64,000 nucleotides of DNA from Hyphomonas polymorpha PS728 (GCF_000685315.1 NZ_ARYM01000017.1:1-64000); one strand, 5' to 3'; counted from the stretch's first letter, positions 43,755 to 52,854 are shown. Notes: generated by a model from the sequence alone, not told the origin. Made by a program: numbers and translations.

Positions 43755-44701
43755 ACCAGCCCGCCACCCCTCTGGCAAAAGACACGAGCAAGCTCGACGA
43801 TGTCCTTCTCGCAATGGATGTCGTCGATACGCTGCGCCACCGGGAACAGCTTGTCCTCAGCGAGCTGGACGCCGGGGCGCGGGAGGCCGCGCTGCTCGCG
43901 CGCCTTAAGGAAATCTATGCGGCCCAGGGCATTGATGTGCCGGAGAGCATCCTGAAGGAAGGCGTGAAGGCGCTGGAAGAGCGCCGCTTCCAGTATGAGC
44001 CGCCCAAGCCGTCGCTATCGGTTACCCTTGCGAAAATCTATATCGCCCGCGGCCGGTGGATGATGCCGGCTGTGCTGGCGGTGATCGCGGCGGGGTCGTT
44101 GGGCGCTGCCTGGCATCTGGGCGTGGCGGTGCCTGAGCGGCAAAGGGCAGAAGCGGCACGGATCGAGATCGCCGATACGCTTCCCTCCGAGATCGGACGG
44201 CTGCATGACGCAGTAATGGGCGTGGCGCTGGAAGACGCTGCGCGCCTCAAGGCCGATGCATTCAAGGCGGAGGGCGAGCGGGCGATTGCCGCGAGCGATG
44301 TGAAGGCCGCCCGCGCCGCGCGGGACGCTCTGGCGTTGCTGCAGCAGGATGTGTCGGCGGTTTATGAGGTGCGGGTTGTCTATGGGCCGGGCGAGGCGCG
44401 CTCCGGCGTTTTCCGCATCCCCGAAGATGTGCCGGGCGGACGGAACTATTACCTGATCGTGGAAGCCGTCGACCCGAACGGCGTGCTGGTTCAGGTGCCG
44501 GTGACCAGCGAGGAAGATCGCCGCTCGGCCCGGGTCACCCGCTGGGGCCAGCGGGTGCCGGAGGCTGTATTCCAGTCGGTGGCAGACGATAAAGGCGATG
44601 ATCAGATCATCCAGAAATCCGTTATCGGACGGAAATCTGCAGGGTATCTCTCGCCGGAGTTTACCGTAGAGACGCCGGGCGGGACCATTCTGGAATGGTG
44701 A
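43751..44701 (+). CDS. DUF6384-like single-pass membrane protein
   Basis: 316 residues starting at GTG 43751, which overlaps the previous TGA. The N-terminal cytoplasmic part begins KLDDVLLAMDVVDTLRH, then one transmembrane helix (MMPAVLAVIAAGSLGAAWHL, about 98-117), a helical linker and a C-terminal beta-rich extracytoplasmic domain (YEVRVVYGPGEARSGVFRIP, NYYLIVEAVDPNG). The layout matches my memory of DUF6384. Role unknown; the overlap implies a complex with the TelA-like protein. Confidence 0.55.
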   Translation: MNQPATPLAKDTSKLDDVLLAMDVVDTLRHREQLVLSELDAGAREAALLARLKEIYAAQGIDVPESILKEGVKALEERRFQYEPPKPSLSVTLAKIYIARGRWMMPAVLAVIAAGSLGAAWHLGVAVPERQRAEAARIEIADTLPSEIGRLHDAVMGVALEDAARLKADAFKAEGERAIAASDVKAARAARDALALLQQDVSAVYEVRVVYGPGEARSGVFRIPEDVPGGRNYYLIVEAVDPNGVLVQVPVTSEEDRRSARVTRWGQRVPEAVFQSVADDKGDDQIIQKSVIGRKSAGYLSPEFTVETPGGTILEW

Positions 44702-44705
44702 CGGG

Positions 44706-46274
44706 ATGAACAGGACTTTCAATGGCCGCGACGCGCTCGCCGAGATCGACACGCTGGTTGCCCGCACCCGCGCGTCGCTGGCGGAGGCGTTGTCGGCTGC
44801 CGATGCTGCAGAGGCCCGCCGGGCGGCGATCCAGAAGGAGCAGGCGAGCGCCTATGCCGCCCTGGCGCAGCTGAGGCTCAGCTATGCGCAGGCCGGAAAC
44901 GGGGGCGTCTCTTCCCTTGAGAAGGTGGCCGCCTCCACGAGCGACATTGCCGAGCGCCATGCGGCTTTCGTGGAGCGGGAGCGCGCAGCGCTGGAAGCGG
45001 CTGGGGCGGCGCTGAATGCCAAGGAGGCGGCGCGCGCCGATCTGGCGGCGGCCCATGACGCGGCCATTGATGCGTTTGAGGCGCGGGTTGCCGAGGCCGA
45101 GGCGCGGCTGAAAGAGAGCAATGAATATGCTGTGCTGACCGGCGCTGCCGAAGAGGCGCGCGCGATGACGGGGCGCGCGGCGGAGAAGCTGGAAATCGCG
45201 CGGGCAGACCGGGAAGAGAAGGGGCGGCCCTACCGGGATGACAAGCTCTTCAGCTATCTCTGGGCCCGGAAGTTCCGGTCCCCGGACTACAGGGCGCCGC
45301 TTCTGATCCGGATGCTGGACGGCTGGGTGGCAAGGCTCTGCCGGTATGATCAGGCCTTCCTCAATTATCAGCGTCTGACCGAGCTGCCCGAGCGCATTGC
45401 AGAACATGCCGCCTATATGGCCCGGCTGGCGGAAGAGGCTGAGGCAAAGCTGGTTGAAGCCGAAGCCGCCGCGATGGCGACGGCAGGCACGGAGGCGCTG
45501 AAGGAGGAGGTTGAGAATCTCCGCGCCGCCATCGAGGCCTGCGACGCGGAGATTGCCGAGGCCGAAGCGCGCTACCGGGAAACAGCAGAGCGGCACGAGG
45601 CGGCCTTGCGGCAGGAGGTGGGCCCCGCCGTGGAAGCCCGCCAGATGCTGGAGGCGGAGTTGCGCAAGGCGAGCTTTCCGGATCTGCGGGTGCTGGCGGC
45701 TGAAACGGCCGAGCTGGACGATGACCGGCTGGTGGATACCCTTGTGCGGCTGCGGGCCGAGGAGATGAACCTGGAGCTGGAAGCGAGCCGGGTAGCGGCG
45801 CGTCCCAGCGCCCTGCGGGATGAGCTGGGCCGGGTCGAAGCGCTGCGCCGGCAGTTCAAACAGGCGCGGTTTGACAGCCCTTATGCCATTGTTTCCAAAG
45901 CCGCCTTCGAGGAAGTGATCGCCGACCTGATGCGCGACAAGATTGATGTGCGCGGCGCGTTGCAGCGACTGAGCCGATCTGTACGGCGGGCGGAGGCGCC
46001 GGTCCAGGCCCATCCTGATTTCGGGGGGCAGGGCCGCAGCCAGACGATTGGTTTGCCCGATGTGCTGGGGGGTGTGATCGGCGGCGTTCTGGGCGAAGTG
46101 CTGGAGGAAGTGATCCGCGAGACAACGCGGGGCGGGGGCGGATATGGATCGGGCCCGATCTTTCCGGGGCCGCCGAAACGTCCCTCCCGGCCCTCACGCA
46201 GCGGCGGGCGCTCGTTCCCTACCGGCGGGAGCCGGCGTGGGGGAGGCGGCTTCAAGACGGGCGGCGGCTTCTGA
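44706..46274 (+). CDS. Coiled-coil protein with glycine-rich C-terminal tail
   Basis: 522 residues. Residues 1-440 are long Ala/Glu/Arg-rich coiled coils with no membrane segment. A short segment GVIGGVLGEVLEEVI and then a Gly/Arg/Ser/Pro tail (GGSRRGGGGFKTGGGF) end the chain; similar tails occur on TPM-domain proteins. It follows the DUF6384-like gene by 4 bases with ACGGGATG context. I do not recognise the coiled-coil part. Together the three genes look like a cytoplasm-to-envelope scaffold or stress complex. Confidence 0.6.
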   Translation: MNRTFNGRDALAEIDTLVARTRASLAEALSAADAAEARRAAIQKEQASAYAALAQLRLSYAQAGNGGVSSLEKVAASTSDIAERHAAFVERERAALEAAGAALNAKEAARADLAAAHDAAIDAFEARVAEAEARLKESNEYAVLTGAAEEARAMTGRAAEKLEIARADREEKGRPYRDDKLFSYLWARKFRSPDYRAPLLIRMLDGWVARLCRYDQAFLNYQRLTELPERIAEHAAYMARLAEEAEAKLVEAEAAAMATAGTEALKEEVENLRAAIEACDAEIAEAEARYRETAERHEAALRQEVGPAVEARQMLEAELRKASFPDLRVLAAETAELDDDRLVDTLVRLRAEEMNLELEASRVAARPSALRDELGRVEALRRQFKQARFDSPYAIVSKAAFEEVIADLMRDKIDVRGALQRLSRSVRRAEAPVQAHPDFGGQGRSQTIGLPDVLGGVIGGVLGEVLEEVIRETTRGGGGYGSGPIFPGPPKRPSRPSRSGGRSFPTGGSRRGGGGFKTGGGF

Positions 46275-46280
46275 AGGATA

Positions 46281-47501
46281 TCAGAGCCCGAGCTGCCCCT
46301 TTGACAGGATGCCGCGCTGGATTTCGTTGGAGCCGGCATAGATCGATCCTGCCCGGTCATTGAGGTATTTGGCTGAGACGGTGACGGCGCTTTCCGGGCC
46401 CACAACCGGGACATTTTCGGACACATCCGGACAATTCGAGACCAGAACCGGACCGCCGGGGCACGTATGCTGCGGCTGGAAGGGCGCGACGTAGTCCCCG
46501 GCCAGTTCGATGGCGAGTTCGGTCAGGTGCTGGCTGAGCTCGGTGCCACGGATCTTCATCATCGAGGCTTTTAGGCCCGGCGTGCCGCCCCCGGCCAGCT
46601 CTGACATCTGCTGAAGCTCGGCCGCTTCCAGCGCGAGGATTTCTGCCTCGGCCAGCGACAGCTTGCGGGCAAAGCCGGGCTCCAGCAGTCCCTCTTCGGC
46701 GGCTGCGGCGCGCAGCGCCCGGACGCGGGCGAGGAGGCGGGGTCCGTAGGAGGAGCCGCCCCGTTCGAACTCCAGCAGGTATTTGGCGACCGTCCAGCCA
46801 TGGTTCACCTGGCCGACGACATTGGCTTTTGGCACGCGGACATCGGAAAAGAAGACCGCGTTCTGGATATGCTCGCCCGAGAGCATCAGGATCGGGTCAA
46901 CGCGCACGCCGGGGGCATCCATGTCGATCAGCAGGAAGGTGATGCCCTGCTGCAGCTTGCCGGAACTGTCCGTCCGCACCAGGCAGAACATCTTGTTGGC
47001 TTCGTGGGCGTGGGTGGTCCAGATCTTGGAGCCATTGCAGATGAAATCGTCGCCATCCGGGACCGCCGACATGGTGAGGGCGGCAAGGTCCGAGCCGGCA
47101 TGGGGCTCCGAATAACCCTGGCACCAGAAGTCTTCTCCCGAAAGGATGCGGGGGAGGTAGTAATCCTTCTGCGCCTTCGAGCCATGGCCAATCAGGGCGG
47201 GGCCACACATGCCGATGCCCATGGGCGAGAGCGGCGGGGCGCCGGCGCGGGCCATTTCCACGTCAAAGATGTAGCGCTGGGCGGGCGTCCAGTCCGTGCC
47301 GCCATGCGCCACCGGCCAGGAGGGTGCCGCCCAGCCCTGTTTGACCAGGATTGCCTGCCATTCCAGCGCCACTTCCTTGGTCGCATACACACTCGTCATC
47401 CGCCGGGCATAGGCGCGCAGTTCAGGGGTGAGATGATCGGCAAGGAAATCCCGCACCTGATCACGGAAGGCTTCTTCTTCGGGGGTGAAGGACAGGTTCA
47501 T
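46281..47501 (-). CDS. Acyl-CoA dehydrogenase
   Basis: 406 residues, flavoprotein oxidising acyl-CoA esters to enoyl-CoA. Motifs: GYSEPHAGSDLAAL (FAD/substrate), KIWTTHAHEANKMFCLVRT, and the C-terminal IYAGSNEIQRGILSKGQLGL. The long C-terminal half with an SSYGPRLLAR helix resembles FadE-type enzymes of steroid/branched-chain pathways. The start overlaps the preceding MpaB-like gene by four bases, so the pair is co-translated. No other beta-oxidation gene adjoins. Confidence 0.95.
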   Translation of the reverse strand: MNLSFTPEEEAFRDQVRDFLADHLTPELRAYARRMTSVYATKEVALEWQAILVKQGWAAPSWPVAHGGTDWTPAQRYIFDVEMARAGAPPLSPMGIGMCGPALIGHGSKAQKDYYLPRILSGEDFWCQGYSEPHAGSDLAALTMSAVPDGDDFICNGSKIWTTHAHEANKMFCLVRTDSSGKLQQGITFLLIDMDAPGVRVDPILMLSGEHIQNAVFFSDVRVPKANVVGQVNHGWTVAKYLLEFERGGSSYGPRLLARVRALRAAAAEEGLLEPGFARKLSLAEAEILALEAAELQQMSELAGGGTPGLKASMMKIRGTELSQHLTELAIELAGDYVAPFQPQHTCPGGPVLVSNCPDVSENVPVVGPESAVTVSAKYLNDRAGSIYAGSNEIQRGILSKGQLGL

Positions 47502-48421
47502 GCGGCGGCCTCCTTGGCCGTTGCGGGGATGCCGGCTGCCTCGATAAGGCGGCGACGTTCGGGTGCGGATTTCCAGACAAAACTGCGGGGCAGGCCGAGA
47601 CGCTCTGCCGCCTGCGCGGCGGGGCCATTGAGATCCGGCGTGCGTTCGGCGATGGCGGCCATGCCTTTCACGGTGAGCCGTCCGAGAGCTGAAAGATCAT
47701 ACTCCTTGCCGAGCTGCAGTTTCTGGCGGACGGGGCGGGGCAGGATATCGACAGCGGCATGCACCAGCGCGCTCTGCAGGCCTTTGGGTGCGCCGGGCGC
47801 GGCGCGTCCCGATTTCATGATATCCAGAAATTCGGTGTTGATCGGGTGGGGCTCGAACCGGGGCAGGAGATGGGCCATCATGCAATTGAAATGCTCCACC
47901 GAGCGCAGCGGGTGCTGGACGCCGTAGAGGCGGGCCACCGCTTCGCCTTCGGCGAAGAAGCGATTCATCTCGTCATCTGTCAGCGTTCGGACAAAGCGAT
48001 GATAGGCGATCAGGAAGCCATAGGCGGCGGTGGCGCTTACCCAATCAAGCAGTTCGGGATCAAGGGCGCGGTAGGCCTCGCCCGACGGCGTTTCGCCGCT
48101 GACGCGGGCGTGCATGTTGGTGACGCCCTGAATGACGCGCCGGGCCGCGCTGGCCGGGCCATAAGTGCCGACCATGGCGGCAATGCCGGTGCGTTTGGAG
48201 CGGCCGATAGGGTCTGTCTTGAAGACCGAATGATCCCAGACGCCGGAACGGATGCGGGCGTCGGCAAATTCCAGCAGCACGGCGCAAACGCCGCCAATGG
48301 CGAGCGCCACGGGATTCTTGAAGACCTGCCATGTAACCGAATCCGGCGGGATCAGGGCCGGCTCACCTAGCGGAGTGGTATAGTCCACCTTCCAGCCGAG
48401 ATAGGATTTTGGATCGCTCAT
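47498..48421 (-). CDS. MpaB-like oxygenase (DUF2236 family)
   Basis: 307 residues. The family features are DSVTWQVFKNPVALAIGG near the start, an ARRVIQGVTNMHARV helix and HRFVRTLTDDEMNRFFAEG later. DUF2236 proteins are heme-binding latex-clearing/MpaB-type oxygenases that cleave isoprenoid double bonds or act on unknown substrates. Coupled to the acyl-CoA dehydrogenase, it may feed an oxidative lipid or isoprenoid breakdown route. Start ATG 48421; AGGAG upstream (48428-48434). Confidence 0.88.
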   Translation of the reverse strand: MSDPKSYLGWKVDYTTPLGEPALIPPDSVTWQVFKNPVALAIGGVCAVLLEFADARIRSGVWDHSVFKTDPIGRSKRTGIAAMVGTYGPASAARRVIQGVTNMHARVSGETPSGEAYRALDPELLDWVSATAAYGFLIAYHRFVRTLTDDEMNRFFAEGEAVARLYGVQHPLRSVEHFNCMMAHLLPRFEPHPINTEFLDIMKSGRAAPGAPKGLQSALVHAAVDILPRPVRQKLQLGKEYDLSALGRLTVKGMAAIAERTPDLNGPAAQAAERLGLPRSFVWKSAPERRRLIEAAGIPATAKEAAA

Positions 48422-48570
48422 CGTCTCCTCCCCAGGAGTTTGTGACAGGCATATCGCAGGGCAGGGCGCCCCAAAAGAGACGACGCTGCGTCAGCAGGCA
48501 TCCTAGGGGCGACCGGCTGGGGGAAAACCTGTTACAAATGATAGGCTGCCGGGCCCGTCTTTCCGGCGTC

Positions 48571-49200
48571 TCAGTTGGCCGCCAGTGCCATGTTGCGGAC
48601 GTCATCATTCATTGTGGCAAGCTTCACGCTTACAAGATAGGCTTTCTCAGATTCCATATTGGCGAGGATCAGGCCGGCCTGATCAGACGCCATCAGGCGC
48701 AGGAAACCGGCGGCGAAGCCCGGGTCCATCTGGTTGAAGATCTGCGCTGCCTGATCGGGCTTCATCGCGCTGTACATGCGGGCGAGGTGGTCGATGTCCT
48801 TGTCGGAGCTGACCTGCATTTCCTGCCACCGGGCCTCGAGGGTTTCCTGCAGAACCTTCAGTTCAGCGGTTTGTTGCTGCAGCTGGTTTTCCCAGGTCTG
48901 AAGTTCGATCTTCTGCTGCCTGATTTCTTCGCGTTCGGATTCGAACAGCCATTGATCCTCTTCAAGAAGCGAGGCGGATTCAGAAGAAAAGCAGACCTGA
49001 GTGAGGTTGCCTGAGCTGGCAGCGGCTGGTTGCGGGGCGGGCGCCGCTTTCGGCACCGACGGAGTGGCAGCTGCATTTGCGCCCGTAGCGGGCGCCTGCT
49101 CTGCGAAAGCGAGCGCATCAGGCAGGAAGCGGGTGGCGCCTCCGATTGTGAAGAGGACACCGAGAGTGAGCAGGACGTTCGAGCGGTTGTGCATGGGCAT
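48571..49200 (-). CDS. motE: MotE-like flagellar protein (MgtE intracellular N-domain)
   Basis: 209 residues. N-terminal signal anchor (NVLLTLGVLFTIGGATRFLP), Ala/Pro linker, coiled coil about 80-135 (EEIRQQKIELQTWENQLQQQ) and a C-terminal MgtE-N-like domain (MKPDQAAQIFNQMDPGFAAG). In rhizobia MotE is the periplasmic chaperone of MotC; homologues follow fliL in many alphaproteobacteria. Either ATG 49200 or ATG 49194 could start; the second has better spacing from AAGAG. Last gene of the fliL operon. Confidence 0.85.
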   Translation of the reverse strand: MPMHNRSNVLLTLGVLFTIGGATRFLPDALAFAEQAPATGANAAATPSVPKAAPAPQPAAASSGNLTQVCFSSESASLLEEDQWLFESEREEIRQQKIELQTWENQLQQQTAELKVLQETLEARWQEMQVSSDKDIDHLARMYSAMKPDQAAQIFNQMDPGFAAGFLRLMASDQAGLILANMESEKAYLVSVKLATMNDDVRNMALAAN

Positions 49201-49212
49201 AACTCTTTTCGA

Positions 49213-49701
49213 TCAGGCCGATTTAGCTCGGGGAGGCGGGGCGGTGATGTCGGCTTCGCCCGCCTCACTCATGGCGCGCATCTGGCGCATCAGGGTGGTC
49301 ATTTCGACGATACGGGCGCGGGACTGGTCGAGCACATCGCGCATCAGCACGTTGAGCTCTGTCTGGGCGGCATGAACCTGATTGGTCACGTTCGTTTGTG
49401 ACCGCTCCATGGTCATGATCGTGTCTTCGAGGCGTTTGCACATCTTCTCGCCATCATTGATCAGATGCGCGAGGCGGGTGGCCATGCTTTCGACCCGGGT
49501 GCGGGTGTCATGAGTGGCCTGGGACATTGCAGAGACCGAGTTCGTCATCGCCGTGATGGTGGCCCCGAGCCCATCCTTGGTGTCCTGCAGCGCCCGCAGG
49601 CGCTTGGAGAGGACAAAACAGTATACGCAGGCCGCGAAGGACACGAGGAAGATCGCGACGTCCGTGGGCTGAATGCTGTTGATGATGCTCTGGATGTCCA
49701 T
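49213..49701 (-). CDS. DUF6468-like membrane-anchored flagellar-locus protein
   Basis: 162 residues. One N-terminal transmembrane helix (DVAIFLVSFAACVYCFVLSK, about 14-33), then a long helical region with Met/Thr/Ala heptads (ITAMTNSVSAMSQATHDTR) and a short proline/lysine tail. This protein type sits between fliL and motE in Caulobacterales/Hyphomonadaceae. Function unknown; the topology resembles MCP-like or stator-support anchors. Confidence 0.7.
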   Translation of the reverse strand: MDIQSIINSIQPTDVAIFLVSFAACVYCFVLSKRLRALQDTKDGLGATITAMTNSVSAMSQATHDTRTRVESMATRLAHLINDGEKMCKRLEDTIMTMERSQTNVTNQVHAAQTELNVLMRDVLDQSRARIVEMTTLMRQMRAMSEAGEADITAPPPRAKSA

Positions 49702-49705
49702 GGCG

Positions 49706-50221
49706 CTACCTCAGCAGAAACTCTGTGATCAGCACACCGCTGGAGGCTGCACTGCCGACCACCAGTTCGGAGCGGCGTGCAAGCTGTTCCCGCAGGTGAG
49801 GGTAAAAGCCGGGATCTTCCAGATCCGACAGCTCTATCGAGCGGAGATAGTTGTTGAACGCATCGATCAGCATCGGCTCGGCCTGCTTGACCTTGGCGGC
49901 GCTGTCCTTGCCGGTGACGATGGTAACGTTGAGTTTCAGGTACCGGGTGGCGGGCGCGCTGCCGATGGTGATGAGGATTTCCTTCATCTCCACATAGACC
50001 TGATCCTGCGCCAGCGGCTTGATGGCCGGCGCAGTCGCGCCCTCCGCTGCCGGAGGGCAGGGGGCCGCAGGCGGAGGAGCAGGCGGAGTCAGGAAGTAGA
50101 ACAGGGCGAATGAGCTGGCCAGAGAGGCGGCCGCAACAATCGCCAGCCCGGCGATACCGCCGCCGGACTTCTTCCCGGATTCTGTCTGCCCCGATTCATT
50201 CGTGTCGGGTTTCTTAGCCAT
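49706..50221 (-). CDS. fliL: Flagellar basal-body protein FliL
   Basis: 171 residues. Lys/Gly/Ser-rich cytoplasmic N-terminus, one transmembrane helix (GLAIVAAASLASSFALFYFL, about 25-44), Ala/Pro linker and the FliL periplasmic domain with RYLKLNVTIVT and LREQLARRSELVVGS. FliL rings surround the stator and support torque. First gene of a minus-strand operon (4-base gap to the DUF6468-like gene), divergent from fliF. Confidence 0.9.
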   Translation of the reverse strand: MAKKPDTNESGQTESGKKSGGGIAGLAIVAAASLASSFALFYFLTPPAPPPAAPCPPAAEGATAPAIKPLAQDQVYVEMKEILITIGSAPATRYLKLNVTIVTGKDSAAKVKQAEPMLIDAFNNYLRSIELSDLEDPGFYPHLREQLARRSELVVGSAASSGVLITEFLLR

Positions 50222-50282
50222 CTAGCGCCCATGTTATCTTGTCAGGCAGGTTCCTAATGACTGATCCGGGGTAAAGATAACC

Positions 50283-50307
50283 TTAACGATTTGGCGCCAA
50301 ATATTAA
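50283..50307. promoter_or_regulatory. fliL/fliF divergent control region with 14-bp palindrome
   Basis: In the 128-base gap a perfect palindrome ATTTGGCGCCAAAT (50289-50302) is flanked by TTAA at 50283 and 50304. TTAACGAT on its left differs at one base from the CtrA half-site TTAACCAT. Candidate joint operator of the two flagellar operons. Confidence 0.5.
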
Positions 50308-50349
50308 TCATTACAGCTGACTCGCAAGCTGCCTGGGGCCGAAGCATTC

Positions 50350-51930
50350 ATGAAATTCCTTGAGACTCTCAAAGCCCTGCCCCCGTCGCGGCAGCTGATC
50401 CTGGCCGCCGCCGTGGCCGGTATCATCGCCGCCATGACGTTCCTGGTTCAGGGGGCGACGCGTGATCCGATGACACTGCTCTATTCGGGCCTGGAGCCGG
50501 CCCATGCCGGAGACATCATCAAGCAGCTGGAACAGTCCGGAACGCCCTATGAAATCAAGGGAGAAGCGATCTTTGTGCCGCAGGGCAAGCGGGATGCGAT
50601 CCGCTTCAATCTTGCCCAGCAGGGCCTGCCGCGCCCCTCTGTGCAGGGGTATGAACTGCTTGACCAGGTAAATGGGTTTTCGGTCACTTCGGAGATGTAC
50701 AACGCGGCCTACTGGCGCGCCAAGGAAGGGGAGCTGACGCGGACCATCCTGGCGATTCCCGGGGTCACATCTGCGCGCGTCCATATCGGCGCGAATCTGC
50801 GTTCCGGTTTCGCGCGGTCCCAGCCCCATCAGACCGCTTCGGTGACCTTGACCACGGCGCGGGACATGACGTCGGGCCAAGCCGAAGCGATCCAGTATAT
50901 GGTGGCGCTGGCCGTGGCTGGGCTGAATGCGGAAGATGTTGCCGTGATCGATCCGGTGAAGGGTATTCTGGCTGGCCCGAAGGCCAACCGGACCGAGGAA
51001 CCCGCCGTTGCGGCTGCGACGCAGGCAAGCCTGCTGGAGCAGAAGATCCTCAGCCTGCTGGAGCCGCGGGTCGGCATGGGCAATGCGCGCGTTTCGGCAA
51101 CCGTGGATGTCAGCCGCCAGCGCCAGCGCACTTCGGCCGTGACGTTTGATCCCAATTCCCGGGTTATCCGTAACCGGACGACCAATGACACAAGCGGGTC
51201 AAGCGGTGGGGCAGGCGGCGGCATGACGGTGGCCAGCAATCTGCCACAGGGCAATACCGGGGGCGGGGGCACGTCGACCAACAAGAATTCGACCGAGACG
51301 GTTTCTTACGAAATCAACGAAACGCGCACGGAAGTGGAAACACTGCCGGGTGAAATCCAGAAGATCAGCATCGCGGTTCTTCTGAATGAACAGGCGCTGG
51401 GGATTGATCCGGCGGCGGCAGATGCGGCCACGCGTCAGCAGCAGATGGCGGCGGATTTCGAGAAGCTGGTCGCGTCGGCGGCAGGGCTCGACATGGCGCG
51501 CGGCGACACGATCTCGGTCGAGTTGATGCCCTTCCAGGCGGTGCCCGCAGACGATCTGGTTCAGGCGCCAGGCCTCTTCGAGCAGCTGATGGAGCGGTAT
51601 TTCTGGTCGGGCCTGCAGGCGCTGTTGCTGGGGCTGGTGGTGATTGTGCTGGGGGTCGGTGTTGTTCGCCCCATGCTGGTGCAGAAGCCGAAGGAAGCGC
51701 TGTCGCCGGAAGGCCTGGGTGCCGGAGCTGGCGCTGCGGGGGCAGCAGGCGCGGTGGCGGCGGCAGATGTGGAGGCCGATCCTTTCGCCTACCTCAAGGA
51801 CTATGCCAGCGAGCGCCAGGAAGAGACAGCTGCGCTGCTGCAACAATGGCTTACAGAAGACCAGCAGCCGGGCCAGGCTGATCCCATCGCGGCAGCCTTT
51901 GACACACGCAAGGTGGCCGTGAATGAGTGA
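50350..51930 (+). CDS. fliF: Flagellar MS-ring protein FliF
   Basis: 526 residues. Transmembrane helix near 18-37 (LILAAAVAGIIAAMTFLVQG), ring-building YscJ-like domains (LYSGLEPAHAGDIIKQLEQS; TRTILAIPGVTSARVHI), a Gly/Ser-rich loop (about 275-310), and the second transmembrane helix near 420-440 before an acidic C-terminus that binds FliG. The MS ring is the inner-membrane base of the flagellar motor. It overlaps fliH by 8 bases. Confidence 0.95.
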   Translation: MKFLETLKALPPSRQLILAAAVAGIIAAMTFLVQGATRDPMTLLYSGLEPAHAGDIIKQLEQSGTPYEIKGEAIFVPQGKRDAIRFNLAQQGLPRPSVQGYELLDQVNGFSVTSEMYNAAYWRAKEGELTRTILAIPGVTSARVHIGANLRSGFARSQPHQTASVTLTTARDMTSGQAEAIQYMVALAVAGLNAEDVAVIDPVKGILAGPKANRTEEPAVAAATQASLLEQKILSLLEPRVGMGNARVSATVDVSRQRQRTSAVTFDPNSRVIRNRTTNDTSGSSGGAGGGMTVASNLPQGNTGGGGTSTNKNSTETVSYEINETRTEVETLPGEIQKISIAVLLNEQALGIDPAAADAATRQQQMAADFEKLVASAAGLDMARGDTISVELMPFQAVPADDLVQAPGLFEQLMERYFWSGLQALLLGLVVIVLGVGVVRPMLVQKPKEALSPEGLGAGAGAAGAAGAVAAADVEADPFAYLKDYASERQEETAALLQQWLTEDQQPGQADPIAAAFDTRKVAVNE

Positions 51931-52534
51931 TCCGGTTTTCTCGCATCTGCCCAGGTTTGACACCGTCACCGGGCCGCGACCGGCCGAATGGTTGCGCGCC
52001 ATGACGGCGGGCGAGTGCGGCGCGCCCCCCCATCCGGCCCCTTGCGAAGAAACCGCCACGCTGCCTGCGGCCGTGAAGGCAGAGCCGGTTGCCGTTCGCC
52101 CCATCCCGCAAGAAACCGCCGCGCTGCAGGCAACAATCTCAAGCCTCGCAAAAGCGATCGAACGGATTGAAGCGGAAGCGCGCCAGCAGACAGTGGATAC
52201 CGTGCGCGCGATTGCCGGCCAGCTTTTCCCCGAGCTGTCGCGGCGTTTCCTTGCCGAAGAGATTGGCCACCACCTTCCGGGTCTTGTTCCCGCAGCGGCG
52301 CCGAAAGTGGACATCTACGCGGAACCCGCCTTAGCCGCGCAACTGCAGGAAATAACCGGCCGGCATCCCAATCTGGAGGGGCGGTGCAATATCATTTCCA
52401 GGGAAGGGCAGGGCGATGGCCGCGCCGAGGTTTCCTGGCGCACGGGCGGGGCGACGTTTGATTTCGACAGTCTCCTGACGGCCTGTCTGAACGATCTTGG
52501 ATCAACACATAAACAGAATGCGGAGTACAAGTGA
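51923..52534 (+). CDS. fliH: FliH-like flagellar export regulator
   Basis: 203 residues. A weakly conserved protein placed as FliH by position (between fliF and fliN) and layout: variable Pro/Ala N-terminus, central helix IERIEAEARQQTVDTVRAIA and C-terminal LEGRCNIISREGQGDGRAEV with SWRTGGATFD. FliH/FlbE binds the FliI ATPase and FliN. Sequence alone would not be decisive. Its TGA overlaps the fliN ATG by one base. Confidence 0.65.
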   Translation: MSDPVFSHLPRFDTVTGPRPAEWLRAMTAGECGAPPHPAPCEETATLPAAVKAEPVAVRPIPQETAALQATISSLAKAIERIEAEARQQTVDTVRAIAGQLFPELSRRFLAEEIGHHLPGLVPAAAPKVDIYAEPALAAQLQEITGRHPNLEGRCNIISREGQGDGRAEVSWRTGGATFDFDSLLTACLNDLGSTHKQNAEYK

Positions 52535-52854
52535 TGGCAACTTCCGAAAAGGCGGTGCAGGAGTTTGACGGTCAGGACCGGCGCGACCCGTCTGGCCGCA
52601 ATGCCTATCGCCGCTCTATCTTCAGCGTGCCGGTAACGGTGACCGTTTCGATTGGTCAGAAACGCCTCAGCGTGCAGGAAATCCTGGAGCTGCAGCCCGA
52701 TTCGGTGATTGCGCTGATGTCCAAGGTGGATGATCCGGTGGACCTGTTCATCGATGACAAGCTGATTGCCAAAGGCGAACTGGTCGAAACAGATGAGGGC
52801 CAGATCGCGGTGAAGATCGTGGAGATCATCGAGAAGGCCGTAGAGGTGGAATGA
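52534..52854 (+). CDS. fliN: Flagellar C-ring switch protein FliN
   Basis: 106 residues from ATG 52534 (a GTG three bases earlier is possible). The SpoA domain spans about 27-100: FSVPVTVTVSIGQKRLSVQE, LELQPDSVIAL, DLFIDDKLIAKGELVE. With FliM and FliG it forms the switch complex. It starts inside the fliH stop and its own stop overlaps the fliP ATG. Confidence 0.93.
   Translation: MATSEKAVQEFDGQDRRDPSGRNAYRRSIFSVPVTVTVSIGQKRLSVQEILELQPDSVIALMSKVDDPVDLFIDDKLIAKGELVETDEGQIAVKIVEIIEKAVEVE

Noticed and set aside
44661-46013. 450-codon minus-strand frame opposite the coiled-coil gene
   Set aside because: Arises from codon bias of the Ala/Glu/Arg-rich plus-strand protein; spans two genes and has Pro/Arg-rich low-complexity content.
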